In this document: in pieces, positions 11,125 to 23,477 of the stretch | How the letters are laid out: every line of letters starts with the position of its first letter | How positions within the stretch are numbered: position 1 is the first letter of the stretch | Assembly: GCA_014155875.1 (NCBI GenBank) | Contig: JACEFZ010022421.1 | Location: 62,001-126,000, forward strand | Length of the DNA: 64,000 nucleotides | Direction: 5' to 3' | Source of the DNA: Cepaea nemoralis | Lineage: Eukaryota; Mollusca; Gastropoda; Stylommatophora; Helicidae | Notes under the pieces: model-generated | What the model saw: the letters and a program-made list of their open reading frames with translations, nothing else | Databases searched by the model: none | Told to the model about the DNA's origin: nothing | Made by a program: the position numbers and the translations under genes

Positions 11125-11252
11125 AGGAATCGTGGCGAAGTCTCTACAGACTCCTGGGGTCGTCGCTGTAGCTACGGAGTTCGTGCTGTGCGACGGTTTC
11201 GACAGGCCGCTCTGCCGAAGAGACCGAGACATTTGGGATACTTGAAATCGAT
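11125..11252 (+). mobile_element. SINE-2 fragment
   Basis: Carries the reverse of the SINE-2 landmarks at 33.9 kb: AGCTACGGAGTTCGTGCTGT, then AGAGACCGAGACATTTGGGA. Confidence 0.68.
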
Positions 11253-11597
11253 TCTTTTTCCTTTAAATCTTTTTTTTACCTTTTATTTCAATGGGTTACT
11301 TTCATTGTGCAAACAAATACCTATTTAAGTTCTCTCTCCCCCCCCCCCACACCCCCACACCCAATAGTTCACACAAAGATGAATCCCAAAGTAGTGCACG
11401 CACTGGCTAGGCTTCATCTGTGTACACAGAACCTCACACACTAAACATATTCTTTACGAAGTGATTATTCACAAACGTTTGTGAATAATGTACGAGACAT
11501 TATTTACAAACGGCTGGTCACGTGATGTACGTTTGACTACATTATTAATGTTTGTGGAACTATAATTGTGAACTATCATCATATTCTTTATGGGTTA
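11253..11597. other. Intergenic sequence, no gene recognised
   Basis: Holds a C-run near 11339-11349 and the short inverted pair ACAAACGTTTGT near 11471, but nothing assignable. Confidence 0.5.
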
Positions 11598-11599
11598 AA

Positions 11600-11812
11600 G
11601 TTACTTGCATATACTTTACAGGAGGTCGCTGTCAACCACAGCATTATTTTTGGCTGTTTGTGATTTTCTTGGCAAGTTTACTAATCAGTAGTTTGTCATC
11701 GCATTCTGAACGACCGACACTCATACCATTTTATGAAAACCATCGCAAGGAGGCCTGCTTCCAAATCACCCTCAGCCGTGTTTCGAACGCGGTATGCGGG
11801 ATTACAAATTGA
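11600..11812 (-). mobile_element. SINE-1 copy
   Basis: Starts with TTGCATATACTTTACAGGAG and runs to GTGTTTCGAACGCGGTATGC plus the following GGGATTAC, so both the 3' body and the B-box-containing region are present. Confidence 0.75.
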
Positions 11813-12540
11813 TTGTTATAGGTAGGTATTTAAAATGTAGAAATATACCTTGGACAATAGGCAGCTGAGCCTACCTTTCCCGATTCCCAACTACAGAAAG
11901 ATTGTTAGCCTGGGAACGTACACACGGGTTATCCTAGTTTTTCGCTTGTATAAGACACGCTCAGGCGTCTGATCTCTAGCCGCGCGATCAAGATGAGTAT
12001 ACCAAACTTGTGCCCCTATTTGGTAAAGATCCAACTCGTGATTCGTATCCGGTCTTGTTTAGTAAGAGGGAGACACGTGACTTCTAAAGCCATCTCTTCT
12101 ACATGAGATGACTACAATCTCAACAGAGAAATTCCCGGGGACAGGAAGAATTAGCATTCAGACAGACCAAAGGGATGTAAGTACAGGAAACTCCCAATTT
12201 AACAGACACCCCTTCCCCCTCCCCATTGTTTGATCGCTGTTAACGAGGGCGGCCGAGTTATTTATTCTGTTAGCAAATGAGCCAAATGCCTGGTTATGTC
12301 CTAACTTGTTACATTTGTTATGGGTGTTTCTGATATTCCACATACTCGGTGAGATGAAGTCATTTACTTATCATGTGATAAGTGCTACAATAGCTCTGCA
12401 TGAGTGCGTGGTGCGGAGTCATGGAATAAACAGTGGGAATGTAAGATTGCAGTTTTCAGAGTGTGGTTGTACGGACTAATAGAAGGACTATCATGGCAGG
12501 ACAGTTGGGGGAAAGAAGTATCACACACGCTGAGATTTTA
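11813..12540. other. Intergenic sequence, no gene recognised
   Basis: No family motif or repeat match was found. The short open frame at 12158-12343 has no supporting feature. Confidence 0.5.
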
Positions 12541-12544
12541 GAAA

Positions 12545-12800
12545 ACATTACTGAATGAGATCAAGATTAGACAATTAAAGTGCTTCAGACATACAAAAAA
12601 GGCAGATTCTTATTAAAGGATGTGCTGGATGGAAAGGTGGAGGGGAAACACTCAAACGGAAGACAATGTTGCAGGTTGGTAGACAACATCAAGAGACGGA
12701 CTAGAAGAAGGTTACACTAGTGCACCATATAGACGCAGGACAGAGGATGTTGGAGACGCATTACAGCTGACCTTCGGTGTGGGCATGGTACTCAGTTAAT
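12545..12800 (+). pseudogene. LINE C-terminal fragment, degraded
   Basis: Across frames it gives EIKIRQLKCF near 12558, LDGKVEGK near 12628, a GRQ plus VDNIKRRTRRRLH segment near 12660, and DRGCWRRITADLRCGHGTQ near 12740. This is the usual arrangement of the basic tail after the reverse transcriptase of RTE-like LINEs. It is short and frame-shifted. Confidence 0.75.
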
Positions 12801-12901
12801 TCAATATTACTATCCTCATGTTCGGATATCCTTTCTATCCCGGTCAGAACTGCCACAAGATGAACACAGTTGACTTCAAGGGGAGGCAGGAGCGCCCGTG
12901 C

Positions 12902-13004
12902 GCCTCATGTCGTTAACCCCTCTATAGCCTTTATTAAAAACCTCATGTCGTTAACCCCTCTACAGCCTTTATTAAAAACCTCATGTTTTTAACCCCTCTT
13001 TAGC

Positions 13005-13098
<94 letters not shown>

Positions 13099-13476
13099 TC
13101 ATATTGTTAACACATCTATAGCCTTTATAAAAAAAAATAAACTATGTCGTTAACCAGTCTATAGCCTTTATAAAAAAAACCTAATGTCTTTAACCCTTAT
13201 GTAACCTTTATAAAAAAAAAACCTCATGTTGTTAACCCATCTGTAGTCTTTATAAAAACCCCATGTCTTTAACCCCTCTATAGTCTTTATTAAAACCTCA
13301 TGTCTTTAACGCCTCTAGCCTTTTTAAAAACCACATGTCGTTAATCTCTCCATAGCCTTTATAAAACCTCTCATGTCGTTAAAACTTCTATAGCCTTTAT
13401 TAAAACCTAATGTCTTTAACGCCTCTAGCCTTTATAAAAATCTCATGTAGTTAAGCTCTCTATAGCCTTTATAAAA
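12902..13476. repeat. 38-bp tandem repeat split by an AT array
   Basis: Units such as CCTCATGTCGTTAACCCCTC and TATAGCCTTTATTAAAAA repeat about every 38 bases, roughly 12 times. An 86-bp TA array at 13009-13094 lies inside one unit. Confidence 0.92.
13009..13094. repeat. TA dinucleotide array
   Basis: Pure alternating TA inserted in the 38-bp repeat array, probably grown from a TATA stretch of one unit. Confidence 0.98.
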
Positions 13477-13587
13477 ACATCCACTACCCACAGAAGTAAA
13501 AAAAAAAACACACACACAATAACGGACCTTTTCTACGCGCATTAGGGCGTATTGAACACGGGGTGCTAGCCTCTTAATTGTATAGAT

Positions 13588-13993
13588 CAGTGGTTCTCAA
13601 CCGGTGGGGAATCTCCCCCCCCCCCCCCCCGCCAGGGGTGGGGGCATTTTGGGATTTCCGGAAGTGGGGGGGGGGGGAATTACGATTATTTCAAGATTGC
13701 ATTAATACAAGAACCGATTACTTGATATTGTTGTTCCCTCCATACTTTACGATTCTGTACTTCTCGCCCTTCTGAAATTCGTTTCATAACGTAAGTAGAC
13801 CCGCAAAACACGTTTCATGTAGACGTAAAAGTTCGTTCTAGTATGTGTTATTAAATTTAGCTTCCATATTTACGTATTCTATGTAGGAGCGGGGGGGGGG
13901 GGAATTTATAGGTAGGAAATACGAAAAGGGGGGGGGGTGACATTCTGAACATATGGTGAAGAGGTGCATGGGCCAAAAGGTTGAGAACCACTG
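13588..13993. mobile_element. hAT MITE, 406 bp
   Basis: Termini CAGTGGTTCTCAACC and GGTTGAGAACCACTG are exact inverted repeats. The 8 bases before (GTATAGAT) and after (GTAAAGAT) differ at one position, which fits the 8-bp duplication of hAT transposons. The inside is non-coding with several long C or G runs. A sister copy lies at 53860-54245 and a related stretch at 36449-36807. Confidence 0.93.
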
Positions 13994-14508
13994 GTAAAGA
14001 TCAACTGGCACTGGAGGAGTGCTGTAGTCAACATCCCCCCGTCGCCTTTATTTCCCTAGACATTTCTTGATACCCAGATTATGCTGGGTCGACCTGGGAG
14101 CTCAGGTCAATTGTAAAAATTATCCTGAATCCCAATTCGAACCAATGACTACTGGGTGGGCAGGCAAGCAGGCTAACAACTAATACAGTGCTAATACGCG
14201 AATCTCTAGTTATCCTTCCTAATTCTAGGCCTCCCTTCACCGACACACAATACCACAGTAAATTACGTATTAGTGGTTTCCAAAATTAAATATAAAACAG
14301 TAACGAAGCACATCCCCATTTCATATTACAATTGACTTGTTTTAAATATGATTTAGATTTGCTTTGCTTCGGTCTCAGTCTCCTAGATTGTATCGTGAGG
14401 TCAGGTTGGATAAGGAGTGTTTGTGTGATGACTAAACTGTCTCAAATAAGAGAAGCAACGGCTGCAGCAGGATATAACAATAGAAAACACAAACAGTTAG
14501 GTTTGTCT
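13994..14508. other. Intergenic sequence, no gene recognised
   Basis: Unassigned. Near 14100-14190 it resembles a diverged tRNA-headed repeat (AATTCGAACCAATGACTA), but this is too weak to call. Confidence 0.45.
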
Positions 14509-14605
14509 AGCTCCCGCGAAAAGATGAGACATACTGTACTAAACACGGACACTGTGTATGTACACCGTGTCCGCGTTTAGTATGTCTCATCTTTTCGCGG
14601 GAGCT
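14509..14605. other. Long near-perfect hairpin, arms about 39 bp
   Basis: The left arm (14509-14552) begins AGCTCCCGCGAAAAGATGAG, and the right arm (14567-14605) ends with its exact complement. The arms differ by a 5-base insertion (GTACT) and one substitution, with a loop of about 14 bases. A transcript would fold into a stable stem, but there is no evidence of expression. It sits directly before a SINE-1 fragment and the 36-bp satellite. Confidence 0.9.
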
Positions 14606-14624
14606 ACCCCTAGCAGTTTCTATG

Positions 14625-14705
14625 TTACTGAGCGTAATCTTCCCTAGTACATCAACAGCAGCTGAAAAATGCTGATGTTTACTGCAACGTCCTGTAAGGG
14701 ATATG
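14625..14705 (+). mobile_element. SINE-1 3' end, plus orientation
   Basis: TACTGAGCGTAATCTTCCCT through AACGTCCTGTAAGGGATATG is the plus-strand form of the SINE-1 3' end. Its tRNA-like head is replaced by the hairpin region upstream. Confidence 0.7.
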
Positions 14706-17448
14706 CAAAAAACAATATGCACTGTCGAACCATTTGAAGAACTGAGTTGTCTATACACTGTCGGATCAGTAGAAGAACCGTCTTGCCTATGCACTGTCGA
14801 ACGAATAGAGGAACTGCCTTGTCCATGCATTGTCGGACGAGTAGAAAAACTGTTTTGTCTATGCACAGTAGAACCAGTAGATAAACTGTCTTGTCTATGC
14901 ACTATCGGACCAACAGAAAAACTCTCTTGTCTATGCACAGTTCAACCAGTAGAAGAACTGTCTTGTCTACGCACTGTCGGGCCAGCATATCCTTTACAGG
15001 ACGTAGCAGTCAACACCAGTATTGTTTGCTGTTGTGATCTTTTGACAAGTTTACATTCAGTAGTTTGCCATTGATTTCTGAACGACCAGCACCCATACCA
15101 TTTCGTTAAAAAAACTAACGCAAGACTGTTTGCTGCCAAATCGCTCGCAGTTGTGTTTCGAACGCCGGTATGCGGGGTTACGAACTGCATCCGTAACTCC
15201 TTCGTCACGGAGTCGGCAGTAAAAGAACTACTTAAGTACTATCGAACCAGTAGAAGAACTGATTTGCCTATGCACAGTCGAATCAGTAAAATAACTGTTT
15301 ATGTACTGTCGAACCAGTAGAAGAACTGTCTTGTCTATGCACACTCGAACCAGTAAAAGAACTGTTTATGTACTGTCGAACCAGTAGAAGAACTGTCTTG
15401 TCTATGCACATTCGAACCAGTAAAAGAACTGTTTATGTACTGTCGAACCAGTAGAAGAACTGTCTTGTCTATGCACAGTCGAACCAGTAAAAGAACTGTT
15501 TATGTACTGTCGAACCAGTAGAAGAACTGTCTAGTCTATGCACAGTCGAACGAATAGAAAAACTGTCTTGTCTATACACTGTCGAATCAGTAGAAGAACT
15601 GTCTTGTCTATACACTGATGAACGAATAGAAGAACTGTATTGTCTATGCATTGTCGAACCAGTAGAAGAACTGTCTTGTCTATACACTGATGAACAAATA
15701 GAAAAACTGCCTTGTCTATGCATTGTCGAACCAGTAGAAGAACTGTCTTGTCTATACACTGTCGAACGAATAGAAGAACTGTCTTGTCTATGCATTGTCG
15801 GACCAGTAGAAGAACTGTCTTGTCTATACACTGTCGAACGAATAGAAAAACTGTCTTGTCTATACACTGATGAACGAATAGAAGAACTGCCTTGTCTATG
15901 CATTGTCGAACCAGTAGAAGAACCGTCTTGTCTGTACACTGTCGAACGAATAGAAAAAACTGTTTTGTCTATGCATTGTCGAACCAGTAGAAGAACTGTC
16001 TTGTCTATACACTGTCGAACGAATAGAAGAACTGCCTTGTCTATGCATTGTCGAACCAGTAGAAGAACTGTCGTGTCTATGCGCAGTCGAACCAGTAGAA
16101 GAACTGTCGTGTCTATGCGCAGTCGAATCAGTAGAAGAACTGTCGTGTCTATGCGCAGTCGAATCAGTAGAAGAACTGTCGTGTCTATGCGCAGTCGAAT
16201 CAGTAGAAGAACTGTCGTGTCTATGCGCAGTCGAACCAGTAGAAGAACTGTCGTGTCCTATGCGCAGTCGAATCAGTAGAAGAACTGTCGTGTCTATGCG
16301 CAGTCGAACCAGTAGAAGAACTGTCGTGTCTATGCGCAGTCGAACCAGTAGAAGAACTGTCGTGTCTATGCGCAGTCGAATCAGTAGAAGAACTGTCGTG
16401 TCTATGCGCAGTCGAACCAGTAGAAGAACTGTCGTGTCTATGCGCAGTCGAACCAGTAGAAGAACTGTCGTGTCTATGCGCAGTCGAACCAGTAGAAGAA
16501 CTGTCGTGTCTATGCGCAGTCGAACCAGTAGAAGAACTGTCGTGTCTATGCGCAGTCGAACCAGTAGAAGAACTGTCGTGTCTATGCGCAGTCGAACCAG
16601 TAGAAGAACTGTCGTGTCTATGCGCAGTCGAATCAGTAGAAGAACTGTCGTGTCTATGCACAGTCGAACCAGTAGAAGAACTGTCGTGTCTATGCACAGT
16701 CGAACCAGTAGAAGAACTGTCGTGTCTATGCACAGTCGAACCAGTAGAAGAACTGTCGTGTCTATGCACAGTCGAACCAGTAGAAGAACTGTCGTGTCTA
16801 TGCACAGTCGAACCAGTAGAAGAACTGTCGTGTCTATGCACAGTCGAATCAGTAGAAGAACTGTCTTGTCTAAGCACAGTCGAACCAGTAGAAGAACTGT
16901 CGTGTCTATGCGCAGTCGAACCAGTAGAAGAACTGTCGTGTCTATGCGCAGTCGAACCAGTAGAAGAACTGTCGTGTCTATGCGCAGTCGAACCAGTAGA
17001 AGAACTGTCGTGTCTATGCGCAGTCGAATCAGTAGAAGAACTGTCTTGTCTAAGCACAGTCGAACCAGTAGAAGAACTGTCGTGTCTATGCGCAGTCGAA
17101 CCAGTAGAAGAACTGTCGTGTCTATGCGCAGTCGAATCAGTAGAAGAACTGTCGTGTCTAAGCACAGTCGAACCAGTAGAAGAACTGTCGTGTCTATGCG
17201 CAGTCGAATCAGTAGAAGAACTGTCTTGTCTAAGCACAGTCGAACCAGTAGAAGAACTGTCGTGTCTATGCGCAGTCGAATCAGTAGAAGAACTGTCTTG
17301 TCTAAGCACAGTCGAACCAGTAGAAGAACTGTCGTGTCTATGCGCAGTCGAATCAGTAGAAGAACTGTCTTGTCTAAGCACAGTCGAACCAGTAGAAGAA
17401 CTGTCGTGTCTATGCGCAGTCGAATCAGTAGGAGAACTGTTTTGTGCT
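14706..17448. repeat. 36-bp satellite, about 70 copies, with dimeric higher-order structure
   Basis: The basic unit is TGTCTATGCGCAGTCGAACC followed by AGTAGAAGAACTGTCG. A SINE-1 copy at 14988-15220 separates the first eight diverged units from the main block. Sub-blocks differ: at 15.2-15.5 kb and 15.6-16.0 kb units alternate as dimers, at 16.0-16.85 kb units are nearly identical monomers, and at 17.0-17.4 kb a 72-bp dimer recurs (GTCTAAGCACAG alternating with GTCTATGCGCAG). Frames of 386 codons (minus) and 404 codons (plus) are artefacts of a period divisible by three. Confidence 0.97.
14988..15220 (-). mobile_element. SINE-1 copy inside the 36-bp satellite
   Basis: Nearly full length, from AGCATATCCTTTACAGGACG to GTGTTTCGAACGCCGGTATG and the bases after it. 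Satellite units lie on both sides. It is inverted relative to the fragment at 14625-14705, so the first satellite units sit between two oppositely oriented SINE-1 ends. Confidence 0.82.
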
Positions 17449-17519
17449 CTCTGCTGCTTCAGATCTTCACGTGAGTCATTGTGGGAAGCTGTAGTTGATA
17501 TCCTAGTCCTGAGTTCAGC

Positions 17520-17712
17520 AAGGCAGAATTGATAAGAGCTCTAGTTCTTAAACATCCGGTGTGCTGATACTGAGGTAGGAGGTTCAACCCCTACACCGGA
17601 CAGTTGGACTAAAATGTTGACTTCTCCTCCTTGGCTTGTGGACTTAAATTACAAGTACCTCTGAAGTCGGAGTGGGTTTGCCTGATATGGAGGGACACTG
17701 GTAATAAGGAAA
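17520..17712 (+). mobile_element. SINE-3 copy (plus)
   Basis: Begins with a tRNA-like stretch, TAAGAGCTCTAGTTCTTAAA, and a B-box-like GGTTCAACCCC at about 17581, then a body ending near GGAGGGACACTGGTAATA. It is the inverse of the copy at 5455-5660. Real tRNA pairing is not maintained, so it is not a tRNA gene. Confidence 0.62.
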
Positions 17713-18330
17713 GCTAGTCCAAAGCTGGCGACTGTATAGTCCAATGTGAGAGTGACAATCTCTGTCACAGATTCCGCATCTGTAAGACGAGGCTGGTCCC
17801 GCAGTAAGTGACTGCATTTTATGCTTGTGCCTCCTATCCTCAATTTGTTGCATCAGACTACGCTCAAAGAGCACCAGCCTGTTCCGTACATCTCTTCTCA
17901 GGAACATCTGTCTGTTGCAACTCTTTCCCACGTGTCTGGGTCTATTCGAAGGGTTTTCATATCTTGTTTACACACATCCCTATATCGCATTTGGGGTCTT
18001 CCGGTTGGTCTCTTCCCTGTGGCTAGTTCTCCGTATAGGAGATCTTTGGGAATACGTTCATCCTCCATTCAAGATACATTGCCCCCGGAGGCGTCTATGC
18101 TTGAGGAGGGAGTGCACTGTGGTAATATTTGCTCTTTCAACCACGTGTTTGATTGTTATGTGGCCTTTCCGCGATATTCTGGAGTAGGGGTGGAGAGCTC
18201 TACATTAGAGTCCCGTCGAGTTTGTACACCGGAACCAGGTCAGAAGAAATGTCTCTACACCAACCCCACTCCGGTAGATGCAAGACCTTGTCGGGATTTA
18301 GACGACCCGAACATCAATGCATGAGATTTC
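17713..18330 (-). pseudogene. LINE C-terminus with zinc-finger-like end, degraded
   Basis: Read on the minus strand it contains LLYGELATGKRPTGRPQMRY near 18030 and RDVCKQDMKTLRIDPDTWE near 17960. About 150 codons on comes a terminal CGICDRDCHSHIGLYS motif near 17760. This arrangement is common at the 3' end of invertebrate LINE polyproteins. The upstream part (18070-18330) is broken by stops. Confidence 0.8.
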
Positions 18331-18689
18331 TGAGTTAAAACTCACAGTCTACCAGTGGATTCACAGCTAACCAGCCACTTCGTTAAATCGAGGGTTTACT
18401 GTAATGAATGTAGGTCACCCAGGAAGGATGGCACGTAATAAACTTGAAAATGGCACAGCTAATGTGTGCTCCTGCATTCATCGCTGTTTATGACAATTTC
18501 TGCAGCTATGTCTCTTTCTCTCACGCTCCTGTGACCTTGGCGGCTGGTGTCAGGCTGATGTCACACGGAATGTCATGTTTAGATTAACTTAACAGACAGT
18601 GAGTGACTTTAGCAACATTGTTAAATCAACGATGTATATTATTGTTTAGATATTAGCCATGTCTACAGTGAGAGCCGCGGTAGAGTTGT
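18331..18689. other. Intergenic sequence, no gene recognised
   Basis: No repeat or coding assignment. Confidence 0.5.
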
Positions 18690-18935
18690 TGCTATAGTTT
18701 GCCCACTGGCCCGGTGGTCATGGGTTCAAATCCATATCAAGGCACATTTCTTATAATTGATCTGGGCTCACAGGATGACCCAGCCTAAGTTTGTACCAGG
18801 AAATGTCCTGGGATGTGAAGGCGGCCGGCGAGATATTCACCACATCACCCCTGGAATACACATCGGTCTGTACCAATATGGGTCTAGCACCATTTGCCCA
18901 ATACGCCCAAGGCGGATAAAAGAATCCGTTACTTT
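18690..18935 (+). mobile_element. SINE-4 copy with tRNA-like head
   Basis: Has TTTGCCCACTGGCCCGGTGG and a good B-box GGTTCAAATCC near 18724. The body CACAGGATGACCCAGCCTAA recalls the copy at 605-745. It ends close to the 23-bp tandem repeat. Confidence 0.65.
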
Positions 18936-19203
18936 CTTCACTTTACAATGTTTATAATGAGCACTTTACAATGTCTATAACAAGCACTTTACAGTGTCTA
19001 TAATGAGCACTTTACAGTGACTATAAAGAACACTTTACAATTCTATAACGAGCACTTTACAGTGTCTATAATGAGCACTTTACAGTGATTATAAAGAACA
19101 CTTTACAATATATATAATGAGCACTTTACAATATATATATATGTAATGAACACTTCACAATGTCTATAATGAGCACATTACAATGTCTATAATGAGCACT
19201 TTG

Positions 19204-19308
<105 letters not shown>

Positions 19309-19309
19309 A

Positions 19310-19760
<451 letters not shown>

Positions 19761-19766
19761 GAACCA

Positions 19767-19923
<157 letters not shown>

Positions 19924-20344
19924 GAACACTTTACAATGTCTGTAATGAACACTTTACAATATATATAATGAACACTTTACAATGTCTATAATGAGCACTT
20001 TACAATATATATATAATGAACACTTTACAATGTCTATAATGAGCACTTTACAACGTCCATAATGGAGCGATATGGTTAATGCCTAGCATCGTTCACTCCT
20101 GGAGTTACATCAATTATTGCGCAACATATTGGTTTGTTTCATATGCAAATCAAACTGTGTGTATTTGATTGTACTATTTTAGTAAAACACGATCGCAAGC
20201 TACATCCCACGGTAGACCAGGAGTAGTATGTTATGTAGGAAACCCCCCGCCCCCCAATGCGGAGATAAAAGATGCTGCTCCGTTGAGTATTTCCTTATAT
20301 AGCTCTATGTGACGTCACGCGGCTCCGCTCAAAATCGGCTCCAC

Positions 20345-21090
20345 ATTGTTAAGGTGTGGGTAGCGATTATATCGTAGAGAGCCGTAGTGACTTATAAACT
20401 ATAGTCATACGGGTTACAAATGAAAACCTTAAAATGTAAATATGACCGGTAGCTTAGTGTCATTCGTTGTTAAGGGATTGGTAGCGGTTATTAGTGATCC
20501 GGAGAGGGTCGTAGTTGTTTAAAAACTATCATCGTACGGGTTACATATGAAAACGTTAAAAATAAAAGACGGCCGGTATTATTCGTTGTAGTGGGTATGG
20601 CTTAGTGTCATACGATGTTAAGGGTTGGATAGTGGTTATCAGTGATCTGTGTATGAGGTCGTAGTGTTGGTTTAACCACTATCATCATAAGGGTTACAAA
20701 TGAAAACCTTAAAAAGGTAAAGATGGTCGTTATTATTGGTTGTAGTGGGAATGGCTTAGTGTCAATTGATGTTAAAGGGTGGATAGCGGTTATTAGTGAT
20801 CTGTAGAGGGTCTTATCGGTTTAAACACTATCATCATATGGGTTATAAATGAAAACATTAAAACGTAAAGATGGCCGATATTATTGGTTGGAATGGGTAT
20901 GGCTTAGTGAAATTAGTTGTTAATGGGTAGGTAGCGGTTATTCGTGATCTGTACGGCGTCGTAGTGATTTAATCACTATCACCATACAGGTTACACATGA
21001 AAACCTTAAAAAGGTAAAGATGATCGGTATTATTTGTTGTAGTGGGGATGTTTTAGTGACAGTTGTTATTAAAGGGTGGATTAGTGAAGG
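20345..21090. repeat. Satellite of about 150 bp, 5 diverged copies
   Basis: GGGTTACAAATGAAAACCTT recurs at about 20410, 20539, 20690, 20839 and 20987, with TAGCGGTTATTAGTGATCTG and GTATGGCTTAGTGTCA in fixed order between occurrences. Copies differ at many positions, so the array is old. Confidence 0.9.
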
Positions 21091-22095
21091 GCAGGCAAGA
21101 TAAGTGCTTCCGATTATTGTTAAGGGGTGGGCGAGTGGAGGTGTGGCTAGATAAACACGTCCGTTCCATGTTAGGGGATGGGGTGGTCCGGCGGAGGGGT
21201 GGTTAAATAAATGTTTCAATTCGTTGATAATAAGTGGGTGAGTATAGGAATATCTAGATAATTGCGGCCGATGGTCGACATGGCAGTGAGTATGACTCGT
21301 ATTGTACGTATGTTTCTTTCTCTATCTTTCTCTCCCACTCTGTTTCCGTTCGTCTGTGGCATCGGTGTGATACCAGTACTCTGTCCAACAATTGACTGTG
21401 TGTGTATGTGTGTGCATGACTTTCGCGTGTTTATGTCCTTCTGTCTATCTATCTGGCTAAATGCCTAGCTATATGTCTATATATCGGTGTATCTCTATGT
21501 CTGGTTGCATGGGTATCTGTGTATATCTGTATATATGACTGAACGTTTTTCTCTGTATTTGTCCGTGGGTGACTGTGATGTGATGTTAGTATGTATCCTG
21601 CTAATGACTGTGTGTGTCTATAAGTAGCGAAGAATAACTACATAACCTGGTGGCAGTTAATTAGCTGGCGAAAATGCGTGTCATAGTAAGTAGTCTGTAG
21701 GTGTATGGTAGGTAAACCTGAGCATAATGTGTGGGGAGTGTCCCTGAACCTGAAATACTTTCTTAAGGGCGCTAATATGTCTTCACAACTATCATTAATG
21801 AGATGAATTTTCAAATCTCACGCATTATTAATTAGTTTAATTACAAGGCAATATTAAAAATAGTATTTGTGCTGTGTAAAGAGAAAAAGTAAAGATGGCG
21901 GCACGGGTTAGGTGGTATACGATCAAAAACTTCGTTGCATATTTGCGAATCCGATCATCAGAAGCCCATGGGTTATTACGTTACATAGCTATTGTAAAGT
22001 GGCCGACTGTGTATTATAAAGTAGTGTATTGGACTTAAACACTGTCATCATACCAATTGCGTTAGAGATAAAGGACTCGTTCTCGGGCTGTGTGC
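21091..22095. other. Intergenic sequence with short GGGTGG-rich repeats
   Basis: At 21090-21250 a unit of about 60 bp (GTTAAGGGGTGGGCGAGTGG and variants) occurs three times. A T/C-rich stretch follows at 21300-21350. No gene was recognised. Confidence 0.55.
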
Positions 22096-22099
22096 TGGT

Positions 22100-22320
22100 G
22101 TACAGCCAGTGACATGGTCACATGTTTAAGGGATACATCCCGGACACGTGATTAATGGCTAAACCCGGTCAACGGGCTTCCGGTTTCATGTATAAGAATA
22201 CATCCGGTACACGTGGGTAATGCTTGCATTCGGTCAAAGATGGTATCGCATCCGGTTACATGTGTAAGGGTACACGCTGGACACGTGGTTAAGAGGGGTA
22301 CTAAAGAAAAATGGTCGTCT
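22100..22320. repeat. Tandem repeat of about 70 bp, 3 copies
   Basis: Units carry TACATCCCGGACACGTG or variants (TACATCCGGTACACGTGGGT, TACACGCTGGACACGTGGTT) at about 22131, 22200 and 22270. Confidence 0.75.
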
Positions 22321-23477
22321 GTCGGTTGTTGTACCAGGACCTGCCCCGCGATGACCACCATGTGTGGGAGTAATGCCGATACCTCGTCAACAGAGCATCC
22401 TAAGCCTAAAATGATCTCCCGTTCTCTCTGTCATTTCTATGTCCGTATCGTCATAGGGTTACAAAGTAACACCAAAAGACACCCTGGCATTAATACTACA
22501 TATCCCGTTCTAGAAAGCAGCATACACACATATTTACAAGTCATCACATTGTCCGACTAAGCCTTTCTCATAGTGATAGAGGAAAACTGTGAGCTCCTAC
22601 ACTAGGTTCGCTGAAGACATAGCTATACGTACCAGATAATGGGGTTTTAGCTCATTTTATCAGATGCATAATACTACACACGAACACAAAAAGCTGTCCC
22701 GGCTCGACCCTAGGCGTCTCATGTAAATTGACTCGTCATGAGCTGGCCTGACCAGTGAAGTTATCACGACTTAAATCAACCATTTACACTTTCACTAACT
22801 TTTTTTCTGCCTGCCCATATTGGTCTTTCCATCTTTCGACTGAAACCCATTTCCATTGCCAATATATATTTTTCAAATTGTCTGCTCATTGTTCTACGTT
22901 TCACACCCAGACACAAGTACAGATTCTATGTATCACTTCGATATTCAAATACGAAAATGTGTTAGACAAATTATTAAAAATGTTGGCCAAATACAGAAAT
23001 ATCTCAACCAAACATATAAATATATCAACCAAGTAGGAAAAATGCGAGCCAAACTAATAAAAATTCTGACAACATTTCGAAATAACTCGACCAAGCGTAT
23101 AAAAAGTAAGCACATATGTTAGTCAAATCAAGAAATATGTCGTCCGCAGTAATACAGTAAGTAAAAGGATGGACAAGCGAAGAAATATGAATGTCAAAGT
23201 AAGAAAAAAATTGTTTACAAAAGTGATAAAAATAATTGCCAAATTAAGAAAAATGATGGTCAAACTAAGAAACATGCATGCCAAAGCAAGAAATAGTTCG
23301 ACCAAACTTATAAAAAGTAGAAAAAAATGTTGACCAAGTTAAGAAATACCTCACCCAAACTTATAAATGGTAGGACAAAATGTTAGCCAAATAGACTAAA
23401 ATGTTGACCATACTTATAAATATCTCGTCCAAACTTATAAAAAGTAGGAACGCTTGTTAATCAAATGGCAAAATATA

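Noticed and set aside
16221..17474. Open frames of 386 and 404 codons rich in Ser/Thr/Arg on opposite strands
   Set aside because: They are translations of the 36-bp satellite. Period divisible by three and absence of stops in the unit produce them automatically in both strands.
17821..18324. 167-codon plus frame
   Set aside because: It lies antisense to a recognisable LINE C-terminus, and its composition gives no domain.
18690..18760. Possible tRNA gene with B-box GGTTCAAATCC
   Set aside because: No complete cloverleaf could be drawn, and the sequence runs into a repeated body shared with 605-745.
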